In this document: piece after piece, positions 34,431 to 44,430 of the stretch | How the letters are laid out: each line of letters begins with the position of its first letter | Position numbering within the stretch: the first letter of the stretch is position 1 | DNA from: Oligoflexia bacterium | GTDB lineage: Bacteria > Bdellovibrionota > UBA1018 > CAIPTA01 | Reading direction: 5' to 3' | Length of the DNA stretch: 64,000 bases | NCBI GenBank assembly: GCA_023954355.1 | Contig: JAMLID010000007.1 | Span: 48,582-112,581 of the forward strand | Translations under genes and position numbers: made by a program | The notes under the pieces: model-generated | Told to the model about the DNA's origin: nothing | What the model saw: the letters and a program-made list of their open reading frames with translations, nothing else | Databases searched by the model: none

Positions 34431-35750
34431 TTATAGTTTTTCTTTACCCTCTATCCAAGCAAATACTTTTTCAGAGGTCAACGACTTGGGTCTCTCTAAA
34501 GGAAACCCTAGGCCCCTTGCCCAAACTTGAGCAGCTAAAACACCTAGAGCTCGAGAAACTCCAAATAGCACTGTATAAAAGTCATATTCTTTCATTCCAT
34601 AATGTAGCAACAAGGCTCCAGAATGCGCATCAACATTTGGCCACGGATTTTTAATTTTACCAAGCGACTCTAATATTGGAGGAACACACTCATAGATTCT
34701 CCAAACTGTATTCACTAACTCGTCGTCAGGCATATGCTCTTTAGCAAACTCCATTTGAGCCGTAAAACGCGGATCCGTTTTTCTCAATACGGCATGACCA
34801 TAGCCAGGGACAACCTTACCTTCGCTAATTGTTTTCTTAACATACTCTTCAATTTGCTCTTTCGAAGGTGTTTTAGATCCAATAGATTCTTGCATCTCAA
34901 AAATCCATTTAATTACTTCTTGGTTAGCTAAACCATGTAGTGGTCCAGCTAGACCCGCCATACCGGCAGCAAACGATAAATAAGGATCAGAAAGCGCAGA
35001 TCCTACTAGATGAACAGCATGAGCAGAAACGTTCCCACCTTCGTGGTCAGCATGTATAGTTAAATAAAGACGCATCAACTTGGTGAAACCGTCATTTTCT
35101 ATTCCTAACATTTTTGTAAAATTAGCAGACCAGTCTAAGCCTTCCTTAGGCTCAATTTTTTTGCCGCCATGGTATTTTTTACGAAATACGTAAGCAGCTA
35201 TCACTGGCAGTTGAGCAATTAAGGTCATAGAGTCTTCAAAAACATATTCCCAATAATCTTTTTTATTTAATCCTTCGCTATATTTTTGAGCAAATACAGA
35301 TTGTGGCTGAGCGGCGACAATTCCAGCAATAAACATCGTCATCGGGTGGCTATCATTAGGAAAGGCATCAATAGCAGTGAAAACTTGCTTAGGCGTTTTT
35401 TTTGAGCGCTCAAACCAGTCTTTAGAGAGCATCTCAACATCTTGTTGACTTGGAATTTCACCAGTAACAAGCAAGTAAAACAATCCTTCAGGTAGAGGTT
35501 CTGTTCCGCCCTTAATTTTTGGTAATTTTTCTCTTAACTCTGGAATCGAATACCCACGAAAACGAATGCCTTCTTGCGAGTCCAAAAGAGAGGTCTCATA
35601 GATCATTCCTGTTATGCCTCTCATCCCTTGGTAGATTTGAGCCAGCTGAACTTCGCCTATATTTTTCTCACCATGCTCTTTTAAAAGAGTTTTTAATTTT
35701 ATGTTTTGTTGTTCTGATTTTTCTTTAAAGATTTTTTTTAGCTTTTCCAT
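34431..35750 (-). CDS. gltA: citrate synthase, mitochondrial/eukaryotic-like type
   Basis: The 439-residue enzyme condenses acetyl-CoA and oxaloacetate to citrate. Catalytic residues are evident: H272 in GPLHGLANQEV, H319 in VPGYGHAVLRKTDPRF and D374 in WPNVDAHSG. Long blocks (GLFYLLVTGEIP, DHEGGNVSAHAVHLVGSALS, FGVSRALGVLA) match animal mitochondrial citrate synthase far better than the NADH-regulated hexameric enzymes of most Gram-negative bacteria. A eukaryotic-like citrate synthase is known in Geobacteraceae, so this is a recognised bacterial branch. No mitochondrial-type presequence is present. It is monocistronic with a strong terminator. Confidence 0.95.
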   Translation of the reverse strand: MEKLKKIFKEKSEQQNIKLKTLLKEHGEKNIGEVQLAQIYQGMRGITGMIYETSLLDSQEGIRFRGYSIPELREKLPKIKGGTEPLPEGLFYLLVTGEIPSQQDVEMLSKDWFERSKKTPKQVFTAIDAFPNDSHPMTMFIAGIVAAQPQSVFAQKYSEGLNKKDYWEYVFEDSMTLIAQLPVIAAYVFRKKYHGGKKIEPKEGLDWSANFTKMLGIENDGFTKLMRLYLTIHADHEGGNVSAHAVHLVGSALSDPYLSFAAGMAGLAGPLHGLANQEVIKWIFEMQESIGSKTPSKEQIEEYVKKTISEGKVVPGYGHAVLRKTDPRFTAQMEFAKEHMPDDELVNTVWRIYECVPPILESLGKIKNPWPNVDAHSGALLLHYGMKEYDFYTVLFGVSRALGVLAAQVWARGLGFPLERPKSLTSEKVFAWIEGKEKL

Positions 35751-35864
35751 TTTACCTACCCTAAAAGAAAGGTCGGAATTTCTCTAGAGATTTATGAGAG
35801 AAAAAGGGCATAATTTGGACAAAACCGCCATTGCCGCACCAAGTAAAAACAAAGACACCAGTAT

Positions 35865-37001
35865 TTAATATTTTTCTACACTAAATAATCGCTCCGGAAC
35901 CTCACCCTCAATCTTTTCTACCTGAAAATAAATACGCCCAATTTCTGTACCGCCACGCGTTTCTACAGAAATTCTCCAGTCTCCTTCTTGGTAATGTTTT
36001 TTTACCGCATTTCCTCTATAACCACCCGCACGACCACCTAAAATATTCATGGGAATTTTGTCCGTAGATACCCAGCCCTGTTTTTCGTCTTTAAAAAACC
36101 AGTGCAAAATTACCGTATCGTCAAAACGCGCAGGTGAAAACACACTAGCAAATACGTAGATTCTATCCCCTGGTAAGGCACGAAAATCTTGGTCGCCTTT
36201 TTGCCAAAATTTCCACCAAGCTCTTTCGTGATAAAGCTCATAAACACCGTCCACCTTTTTAATATCATGATAAATTCCCATTTTCTCGACGGATAAAGGC
36301 ACTGGGGGAATCCATCCAAGTGCGTAAAATATGGTAAAACAAGCAACAACGCCTCCTCCAGCGCCAAAAAAACTCGTAAATAATTTTTTCTTATCATCAA
36401 CACGAGAAGCTAATCTCTTATAGGAAATCCATATCCACAATAGAGTAAACACCACAGACAAGATAAAAGGAATCCATCCTACAAACCCTAAAATTACAGG
36501 AAACAAAATGGCAAAAAATGAAAATATGCAGAGAACAAAAAGCGCTATTTTTAAATTAAAAGAACTCTCTTGCAGTAGTTTTGATTCATTCGCCACAAGA
36601 ATGAGCAACATAAAAACAAGAAAACCAGCTGAAGCAAAAATAGAAGCGCTTTTGATATAAAATAAAGAATATACGCTAAGCAAACTCCCTAATAAAAAGT
36701 GAAGTACGAAAACTCTATACTTCCACAGTTGTATGAAAATCCTAGATTTTGGGCCATTCCAAGAACCAAAGTCGATTAAAAGATTTCTTTCTAAAATCCA
36801 ACCGACTATCACAAGATAAAAAAATTGCTGCCCTATAGATAAAGGATCATCAATATCTGATAGCAGAAAAATATCCCACAAAAAGCCTCCTATAAAGAAA
36901 GCCGCTGAGAGCTGGAGATCATATTTTTCTGCAAACGTAGATATTTTTTCTTTCCATGCTTTCATAAGGAAATTTAACCTCGACTTCGACATTTTTGCCA
37001 C
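35865..37001 (-). CDS. DUF2914 domain membrane protein
   Basis: The N-terminal 230 residues contain about seven or eight hydrophobic helices. The C-terminal domain, with GDRIYVFASVFSP, VILHWFFKDEKQGWVSTDKI and EGDWRISVETRGGTEIGRIYF, matches DUF2914, which is predicted to be an extracytoplasmic beta-sandwich. The GTG at 37001 has a GAGA ribosome site at fair spacing; the ATG at 36992 is an alternative start. The role is unknown. It is divergent from the RND pump across about 70 bases. Confidence 0.85.
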   Translation of the reverse strand: MAKMSKSRLNFLMKAWKEKISTFAEKYDLQLSAAFFIGGFLWDIFLLSDIDDPLSIGQQFFYLVIVGWILERNLLIDFGSWNGPKSRIFIQLWKYRVFVLHFLLGSLLSVYSLFYIKSASIFASAGFLVFMLLILVANESKLLQESSFNLKIALFVLCIFSFFAILFPVILGFVGWIPFILSVVFTLLWIWISYKRLASRVDDKKKLFTSFFGAGGGVVACFTIFYALGWIPPVPLSVEKMGIYHDIKKVDGVYELYHERAWWKFWQKGDQDFRALPGDRIYVFASVFSPARFDDTVILHWFFKDEKQGWVSTDKIPMNILGGRAGGYRGNAVKKHYQEGDWRISVETRGGTEIGRIYFQVEKIEGEVPERLFSVEKY

Positions 37002-37072
37002 AGAAGAATTCTCTTTTAGAAACTCTATCTTTTTAGCATCATACTATCAGTACTAAAAAAGAGGGAATCATT

Positions 37073-40000
37073 GTGGATCTAATTAAAATTTCCATCAACC
37101 GCCCAGTATTTGCTTGGGTACTCATGTTTACTTTGATTGTATTTGGTGCCGTATCTCTGAATCGCTTAGGTATCAGCCAAATGCCAGACGTAAACTTTCC
37201 TGTGCTCTCGATATCTCTTACTTATGAGGGTGCTGCTCCTGAAGTTGTTGAGGCAGATCTTCTTGATCCAGTAGAAGCGAAACTACTCTCCGTAGAAGGC
37301 ATTAAAGAAATGAGATCTTCCGCATCTCAGGGTCAAGGCCGAGTGACTCTAGAGTTTGGCATTGAAAGAAATATTGATATCGCTCTACAAGAAGTACAAT
37401 CTGCGCTGAGCCAGCTACGACTACCGACGGGCGTAGACCCTCCGGTTATCAGAAAGCAAAACCCAGAAGAAGATCCTATTCTGTATATGTCTGTCTACGG
37501 GGGAGCAAATCTAAAAGAAATGATTTCATTTGTTGATGGATACTTACTAGACCAAATTCGATTTCTACCTGGTGTTGGTGAAGTTAGTATTCAGGGCTTT
37601 AGTGAAAGAAACCTAAGGATATGGCTCGACGCAAAAAAACTCGAAGAAAATTATCTTACTATATCAGACGTAATCGAAGCTCTACGTACTCAACATATTG
37701 AAAGTGCCGCTGGAGATTTCACTGAGGGGAATCGTGAGTTGCGTGTGCGTTGGCTAGGAGAAGCTGCAGACATTGACGAAGTAAGTAAAATTCAAATCTT
37801 AAAGCGTGGTGGACAAATTATTCACAACCGCACGATCTATATTAAAGATGTAGCTGTAGTCGAAGACGGACTTTCAGATATTAAAAGAGTTGCTCGTGTT
37901 GATGGAAAAAATTCAGTAAATATTTCTATTAAAAAACAAAGAGGAACAAATGAGGTTGTTGTCGCAAAAACGGTTCGAGCAAAAATGGAAGAACTTAAAG
38001 AGCGATTCCCTCAAGGCTTTGACTATAGAATTAATGTTGACTTTACAAAATCCACAGAATCAACCGTTTCTTTGACAATAGAAAAACTATGGGTAGCAGC
38101 TTTAATCACCATTATTGTTTGCTTTTTATTTTTAGGAAGCTTCCCTGCAGCAATAAATATTCTTTTTTCCATTCCTACCTCTATTGTAGGAACATTTTCT
38201 ATACTTTTACTTTCAGGTTTTACACTGAACCTATTTACCCTCTTGGCGTTAACTCTATCAATTTCGATCGTAGTAGACGATGCAATCATGCTGTTAGAAA
38301 ATATCATGCGGCACTACCGTATGAAAAAACCTTCTCATATCGCTTCTTATGACGGGTCCAGAGAAGTATTGCCAGCTGCTATCGCCTCTTCTTTGGCAGT
38401 TGTAGCCGTATTTATGCCAGTTATTTTCATGGATGGAGTTATTGGAAAATTCTTTTTTCAATTCGGTGTAACCATGTCTGCAGCCGTAATGCTTTCGCTC
38501 TTAGAGGCGATAACAATTACTCCGATGAGAGCTGCGGCCTTTTTAAAAGCAGAACCAAAAACAAACCGATTTGAAGAGTTTTTAGATCATAAGTTTCATT
38601 TTTTTAGGAGATAGATACGGAAAAATTCTCCAAAGCCTTAAATTTTCGCTGGGCTGTTCTAATCGTCTCAACAGCAATTTTTATCGCCTTTATTTCTATC
38701 ACAAAAAAAATCAGTCAAGAGTTTGAAGCCTCACAGGACCAAAACGTCATTCTGGTAATTTCTTCTCCTCCTCCCGGAACATCACTAAATGCAGCAATCG
38801 ATCTGTCGCAAAAAATTGAAGCTGTAGCTAAGGCAAATCCTTACGTAAAAGGCTTCTTTGTTTCTGTTGGCTCTGTGGAAATACCAGGCGGTGGAGCTAT
38901 GAATATTTTCATGCCACTAGAATTAATGCCAAGAGCAGAACGAGACAAAAATCACCAAGAAATTATGAGTGACCTTAGAAAAGAATTTCAAAAATCAAAG
39001 GCACTCGAGTGGTCATGAGAGATATTTCAGCGAGAAATTTAGTTTCTGGTAGAAACAACCCCATTGCTTTTAGCTTAAGAGGACCAAACCTTGATGAACT
39101 TAATAAACAGGCAGACCAATTCATTGAATATTTGAAAAGTCTGGTTTAGGCGTAGATATGGACAAAGACTTCCGCACAGGAATGTCTGAGTTAACCATTG
39201 TCCCCAACCGAAGCAGTATGGCAGCTAGAGGCGTAAGCATTGAATCCGTTGGTCAAATTTTGGCTGCTGCAGTCGGTGGAATCACCCAGGGTCGTTATAC
39301 CTCCGATGGCCGTAGATATGATGTACGCTTTAAAACTAAAAGAAGGCAGCATTAAGTCTCCTAAAGACCTAGAACGCCTTTATGTAAGAAATATCGCTGG
39401 CAATTTGATTCCCCTCTCAGAGCTTGTTTCTATTAAAGAGCAAAAAACATCTGTATCTATTAGCAGGGTAAATCGCCAAAGAGCCGTTGCTGTTTATGGA
39501 AACTTACCCCCTAAAGGCTCACAAAGCGCTGCAATCAATGCTTCTGAAGACTTTCTTAAAAAGAACCTACCTCCTGGCTACACTTTTGCGCTAGAGGGTG
39601 CCGCCGCTGGCTTTGCTGAATCTTTTCGTTCTTTATTTCAAGCGCTCATAGTAGGAATTCTAGTTGCTTACCTCATATTAGCAGTCCAGTTTAACTCGTT
39701 CATCCACCCCATTTCCGTTCTTATGGCTCTTCCCTTTAGTGTGAGTGGTGCCTTTCTTACGCTTTGGTTGACTAACCAATCCCTAAGCATTTTTAGCTTT
39801 ATTGGGCTCATCGTTCTTATGGGAATTGCTAAGAAGAACTCTATTATGCTCGTAGAGTTTGCGAATCAATTACGCGAAAAAGATCACTCCTCTGTACGTG
39901 ATGCCCTTATTAAATCAGGGGAAGTGCGACTTCGCCCAATTCTTATGACTTCAATTGCTACAATCGCTGCAGCAATTCCCCTAGTCATGGGCACAGGACT

Positions 40001-40139
40001 TGGGCACGAAACCAGAGCACCTATGGGATGGGCGATTATAGGTGGATCTTTGATTTCAACAATTTTTACTTTATTTGTAGTTCCGGCTATTTACGAACTT
40101 CTAACGAAGCTAGAGAAAAAATCCAAAGCCTCAATTTGA
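37073..40139 (+). pseudogene. RND-family efflux pump inner-membrane protein, interrupted by five homopolymer indels
   Basis: Read across frames, the gene encodes about 1020 residues of a multidrug/cation RND transporter. It runs from MDLIKISINRPVFAWVLMF through the first large periplasmic domain (VLSISLTYEGAAPEVVE), the SIVVDDAIMLLEN helix, the second periplasmic domain (VVMRDISARNLVSGRNN) and the final helix bundle (GIAKKNSIMLVEFANQ). The frame changes at runs of T near 38599-38605 and 38643-38646 and of A near 38990-38994, 39135-39138 and 39332-39335. Each is repaired by adding or removing one base of the run, and no conserved segment is lost. Sequence error is more likely than decay. The start is GTG; no adaptor gene is adjacent. 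Confidence 0.88.
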
Positions 40140-40189
40140 CATGACGAATCAATCTTGATAGACCCTTTGTCAGGAGAGGGGAAAATCCA

Positions 40190-40582
40190 ATGACAACATT
40201 CTTAATTTTCATTTCTGTGGCTTTTGCTCAAGCAAATATGACTACAGGTACGTTAAACTGTAAAGCCATTCATAGAACCCTAGACCAAAACAATCGTGAT
40301 GTAGTGCAAACAAAAGAAATCCCTATCGTACTGGTTGCCGGCAATATGGTTCGCTACCAAGTAGACTTAGAGGGTAAGTCGTTTTCTATTTTAGAGGATG
40401 TAGTTTCTGGGGAACTTTTAGCACAGCTTACTTTAGCCCCTGACTATACGAAGGGATCCGTCGTAAGAGGCTCTGTCGATGCTACAGGCAGATTCAATTT
40501 AAGTGAGGTAGATGGCACTATTTTACATAAAATGGAGTGTAAAAAAATCAGCCCAACAAACCAACCAAAGATTGACTTATAA
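40190..40582 (+). CDS. small secreted protein of unknown function
   Basis: A short signal peptide (MTTFLIFISVAFAQA) precedes a domain of about 115 residues with two cysteines (TLNCKAIHR near the start and HKMECKK near the end), probably disulfide-bonded, and alternating beta strands. An AGGAGAGG ribosome site lies upstream. I do not recognise the family. It sits alone between the RND gene and the metallopeptidase operon. Confidence 0.65.
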   Translation: MTTFLIFISVAFAQANMTTGTLNCKAIHRTLDQNNRDVVQTKEIPIVLVAGNMVRYQVDLEGKSFSILEDVVSGELLAQLTLAPDYTKGSVVRGSVDATGRFNLSEVDGTILHKMECKKISPTNQPKIDL

Positions 40583-40622
40583 ATAAAAAATATTTTTTGT
40601 TCTGCTCCTATTTTTTTGTTAA

Positions 40623-41678
40623 ATGAACAAAGAAATGAGCAATGAGACCAAGCAACCCAAAATTGATATCAGCACTCTTAGTGATGATGAATTACTAGGT
40701 ACGAAAATATGTGACCTTGATTTATCTATTGAGTCTTCTGATTTATTTCCGATTATTGTAAGCTTCTATCAAGAGTTCGAAGAAAAACACCTACCCCACC
40801 GACCCAAAATCTACTTAGGTGATGAGTGGTTCAGTCCCGAAGGGATGAACGCTATCTCTATCCCGTTTTATTTGGCGCATCCTCGCCTTAAACAACTAGA
40901 GCAAAAAATTATGCTTGAAGTAGAGGGCGGTAGTGAAGATTGGTGTCTTAGACTTCTAAGACATGAGGCAGGGCACTGCTTTGACCATACATACGGATTT
41001 TCTAAACGAAGAAAATGGGCTTCTATATTCGGATCACCTGAGAGGACCTATGCCCCTGAAACGTACCGACCAAGGCCATACAGTAAGTCTTTTGTAAAAA
41101 ACCTAGGGCATTGGTATGCCCAATCACATCCAGATGAAGATTTTGCAGAAACTTTTGCCGTATGGTTGCGCTCAGACCGGTCGTGGAAAGAAGACTACAA
41201 GAACCTCCCCGTAGCTTTAGAAAAGTTACGGTATATCGAACAGCTGGCTCTTGAATGCCCGAAATTACAAACCAAAAATGTGAGTGGCAGACTCCCCTAT
41301 GCAGCTAAAAACAGTAAGATAAGCCTGAAAAAATATTACGATAAAAGAAAAAAAGAAAATGAAGACGAGTATCCCGACTTTTATGATACTGATCTAAAAA
41401 AAATCTTCAATGGAGACACCACTTTACCCAAAAGAGAGTATTCGGCTGAAAGATTTCTTTCTAAAAACAGAAAACATTTAGTGAATGTTTTAGCCTGGGC
41501 CACAAGTGAGAAAAAAATTACTATAGATTCTTTTCTTAAAAAACTTATTGAGCGCTCCAATCGCTTAGATTTGCGATTAGGAAAGCCTGAACTTGAAACC
41601 ATGTCTGAACTTTCCTGCTTTTTAACAAGCTTAGTAAAAAATTATTTATTTACTGGGAAGTTTAAGCGTAAAGTTTAA
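40623..41678 (+). CDS. putative zinc metallopeptidase (HEAGH type)
   Basis: The 351-residue protein has a zinc motif LRHEAGHCFDH (H114, E115, H118) and, about 55 residues on, HPDEDFAETFAVWL, where an acidic residue (E172 or E176) may be the third ligand. This arrangement resembles the group annotated as putative zinc-binding metallopeptidases. No signal peptide is present, so it should act in the cytoplasm. The stop codon is 3 bases from the start of a D-Ala-D-Ala-ligase-like gene, implying a joint role in forming and cleaving a peptide. Confidence 0.75.
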   Translation: MNKEMSNETKQPKIDISTLSDDELLGTKICDLDLSIESSDLFPIIVSFYQEFEEKHLPHRPKIYLGDEWFSPEGMNAISIPFYLAHPRLKQLEQKIMLEVEGGSEDWCLRLLRHEAGHCFDHTYGFSKRRKWASIFGSPERTYAPETYRPRPYSKSFVKNLGHWYAQSHPDEDFAETFAVWLRSDRSWKEDYKNLPVALEKLRYIEQLALECPKLQTKNVSGRLPYAAKNSKISLKKYYDKRKKENEDEYPDFYDTDLKKIFNGDTTLPKREYSAERFLSKNRKHLVNVLAWATSEKKITIDSFLKKLIERSNRLDLRLGKPELETMSELSCFLTSLVKNYLFTGKFKRKV

Positions 41679-41681
41679 CTA

Positions 41682-42683
41682 ATGGCAAAAAAGCTCAAAA
41701 TTCTCTTACTCTTTGATGTCGCCGAAGAAATTGCGGATGGTGAATATACCCCTTACTTTGATCAGCCTGACTGGGTAACAGAAAGAGATGTAAAAAAAGC
41801 GCTTGAACAACTAGATCATGAAGTTATGCCCTTAGGTTTAAGCGATCGAATTGAGCCCCTACTCGATAAAGTAAGAAATGATCGTCCAGACATGGTGTTT
41901 AATTTATGTGAAGCATTTGAGTCTAATCGAGATAATGAACCCTATATCGTTGGCCTCCTTGAATTGCTAAAAGTTCCGTATACAGGAGCAAAACCAAGCA
42001 CACTAAGACTATGCAAAGACAAAGCTCTTACAAAGCTCATACTAGCCCACCATAGAATTAAAACGCCTAAATTCATCGTTTCTCAAAAAAAACGTCCTAA
42101 AAAGGCCTTACACTCTTTTCCTTTTCCAGCGTTTATAAAACCACTACAGTTAGAGTCTTCTGAGGGAATTTCACAAACATCTATTGCCTACTCAGAAAAA
42201 GATGCATTGGAGCGAATCGAGTTCATCCATTCAAAATTAGAATCCGATGCTATAATCGAAGAATTTATTGATGGAAAAGAACTTTATGTTGGAATTATTG
42301 GAAACCAGAAGACCATTGCTTTTCCCCCAAGAGAATTGTTTTTCCGTGAAGTTCCAGAGGGAGAGCCAACCTTTGCAACATATAAAGCCAAGTGGGATGA
42401 AAACTATCGTAAAAAATGGGGTATTGATACAGGTCCATCAGAATCATTTTCTGAAGAGAGTCTGAAAAAAATTGAAATTCAGTGTAAAAAAATCTACCAC
42501 CTATTACAAATGTCTGGCTATGGGCGCATGGATTTACGTGTCAAACCAGATGGTAGTGTTTATTTTATAGAAGCTAACCCAAATCCCTCGCTTGGCAAGG
42601 AAGACGATTTTGCATTAGCCGCAAAAAAATATGGGCTTCCTTATTCTGAATTAATTGCAAAAATTTTATCATTAGCGATATAG
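41682..42683 (+). CDS. D-alanine-D-alanine ligase-like ATP-grasp protein
   Basis: The 333-residue protein has the three-part ATP-grasp layout of Ddl. The N-terminal Rossmann-like part is KILLLFDVAEE with VFNLCEAFESNRDNE, the ATP-binding middle is FIKPLQLESSEGISQ, and the metal-binding end is YGRMDLRVKPDG followed by YFIEANPNPSLG. The N-terminal EAFE segment replaces the usual serine-rich loop of true Ddl, so a different dipeptide or amide is likely. It is encoded directly after a metallopeptidase gene, possibly in one operon with the secreted protein gene downstream. Confidence 0.85.
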   Translation: MAKKLKILLLFDVAEEIADGEYTPYFDQPDWVTERDVKKALEQLDHEVMPLGLSDRIEPLLDKVRNDRPDMVFNLCEAFESNRDNEPYIVGLLELLKVPYTGAKPSTLRLCKDKALTKLILAHHRIKTPKFIVSQKKRPKKALHSFPFPAFIKPLQLESSEGISQTSIAYSEKDALERIEFIHSKLESDAIIEEFIDGKELYVGIIGNQKTIAFPPRELFFREVPEGEPTFATYKAKWDENYRKKWGIDTGPSESFSEESLKKIEIQCKKIYHLLQMSGYGRMDLRVKPDGSVYFIEANPNPSLGKEDDFALAAKKYGLPYSELIAKILSLAI

Positions 42684-42691
42684 CTATAACT

Positions 42692-43246
42692 ATGAAGATT
42701 TTTCTATTTTGCCTTATTAGCCTCTTTTTTTCTGATAATACTTTTGCCAACCATGCAAAGATTTCGATTCATATTCGAAAATCATCTGTCGACTGGAGTG
42801 ACCCAAATGGTCGAATCATTTACGAGTCGGTATGCAGACAAGACACTACTATTGTCGTTCATGATTTTCGCGAACATCCCGAAAGAAGAGCCACAACACC
42901 TCCCACAATATTTAGCTGCCAAAGCACTTATAAAGACCAGCCGTTAGAAATTAAGGTTAGTTTTAGAAACGAAATCGTACTGGCGCGAGAATTTGGACTA
43001 TCTGGTGATGCGGTAAAAAGAATTTACGCTTCACTATACTTAGATGTCGGCTCTGGTTTTCCCTATTTACAAGAAGTGCAAAGCCTAACTGGACAGCAAA
43101 CATTTTATAGAAACATAAATCATAGTGATTCTATATTTACTCTTAGCCCATTTGAATTTTTAGAAATAATATGTTCGGAAGGTAAGTGTCGAGCAACCGG
43201 CCCGGAAGCAATTTTTAGAGCCGATATAGAAATGCAAAATGAGTAA
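42692..43246 (+). CDS. secreted hypothetical protein
   Basis: A signal peptide (MKIFLFCLISLFFSDNTFA) precedes a 165-residue beta-rich mature part with four cysteines (VCRQD, FSCQS, IICSEGKCR) that could form two disulfides. I do not recognise the family. It follows the ligase gene by 8 bases, so it is probably the third gene of the metallopeptidase-ligase operon, which would give that operon a periplasmic component. Confidence 0.65.
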   Translation: MKIFLFCLISLFFSDNTFANHAKISIHIRKSSVDWSDPNGRIIYESVCRQDTTIVVHDFREHPERRATTPPTIFSCQSTYKDQPLEIKVSFRNEIVLAREFGLSGDAVKRIYASLYLDVGSGFPYLQEVQSLTGQQTFYRNINHSDSIFTLSPFEFLEIICSEGKCRATGPEAIFRADIEMQNE

Positions 43247-43360
43247 TTTGCGGTCTTGCGCGCACGCTATGCAACATTATTAATTGCTACCTAAATAAAG
43301 CCCTCAATATTAGAATATTTTTTCTTGCGAATTTACAAAAATTGTTATGCACTCAATGGC

Positions 43361-44429
43361 ATGAAAAAAATTGCTCTTTTATTTTTATGTGTCTTATATA
43401 TTCCCTTTCTTTTCACTTCTTGCGCTGCCTTAACTCGCTACAAATGCAATAGAGAGTATGCAGTTAAAAAAGGCATGGAAGATGCTGATGCGGGCAGACT
43501 TTCTCAGCCCTCTCGAACTGAAGGCAGCAGCTGCGAAGGGGACTATAGTGGGGCTACTTTTTCTAAAGATTATCTATATGGATTTCAGCAAAAAAAGAAT
43601 GAAATTTGCCAAATTACCATGGCATCGCAATTAGGTAAAACAGATGGTGAGCAGGGAAACACAAATAAGCCAAATAAAGGAAAACTTTCTCTCTGTGTTG
43701 ATCTTAAAAACTCGCAAAAACTGCAATCTGCCTACGATAAAGAATTTCAAAAATCTTATTGTTCAGCTTCAAGAGCTAGCAATCTTGGTAGCGCAAGAGC
43801 GCAAGCATGGCAAGAAGAAGACTTCTCTACTGCATTCGCAGACTGTAGCAACCAAAGCTCACTTCGCTCTAGCTATCTCTCTGGCTATAAAAAGTCATTG
43901 AGTGAAATTTGTACCATCTGGAGCAGAAAAGTTTGCTCTTGATGAAGCTCGCGCAAATCGCGGCCCAGAAGAAGGCGTTAGAAGACTTTCCCTTTGTAAA
44001 AGTGTAACAAGGCTAAACCTAGTAGACTCTTTTAAGAACTCCTATGAAAAAACACGTAATCTCATAGCACAAGAAGAGAATGATAGAATCGCCAGAGAGC
44101 AAGAAGCACAAAGAGCAGCTCAGTTAGCCGAATTTCAAAGAACCGTCGCAACCTCTTCTTTTCCCTTAAACTTACGCAATTATGTAGCTCGCTGTTCAGT
44201 AGCAAGCAACCGGTCAAATGTTAATGTAGAAGTCGAAAACCATTACCCAGAGCAGATTCTGATTCAAGGGAATTGGCGTGTAATTTACTACAACTCTGAC
44301 TTTGCAAAAATCACAGAAGATAGAACCCTAGAGGCCGTACTCATTACAGGAAATAACAAAAAATCATTCCAAAAACTTACGCTACCGCAAGGCGCTTCTT
44401 ACTGTAGAGCTGAATATATTGGCGGCTAA
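43361..44429 (+). pseudogene. DUF2799-like repeat lipoprotein, interrupted by one frameshift
   Basis: I place the start at the ATG at 43361, giving MKKIALLFLCVLYIPFLFTSC with lipobox FTSC. The mature part repeats a unit of a cysteine, about eight residues, then Gly/Ala and a helix ending in Tyr-x-x-Gly-(F/Y): NEICQITMASQLG, KSYCSASRASNLG. Near 43905-43912 the frame changes, and the second frame resumes the same repeat (PSGAEKFALDEARAN). Two missing bases in the TGTACCATC stretch would restore both spacing and frame. The final domain of about 100 residues looks beta-rich. Recent mutation or a sequence error explains it better than decay. Confidence 0.65.
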
Positions 44430-44430
44430 G

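Noticed and set aside
38599..39335. programmed transcriptional slippage to express the RND pump
   Set aside because: Five slippage events would be needed, mostly at runs of only 4-5 bases; consensus error is simpler.
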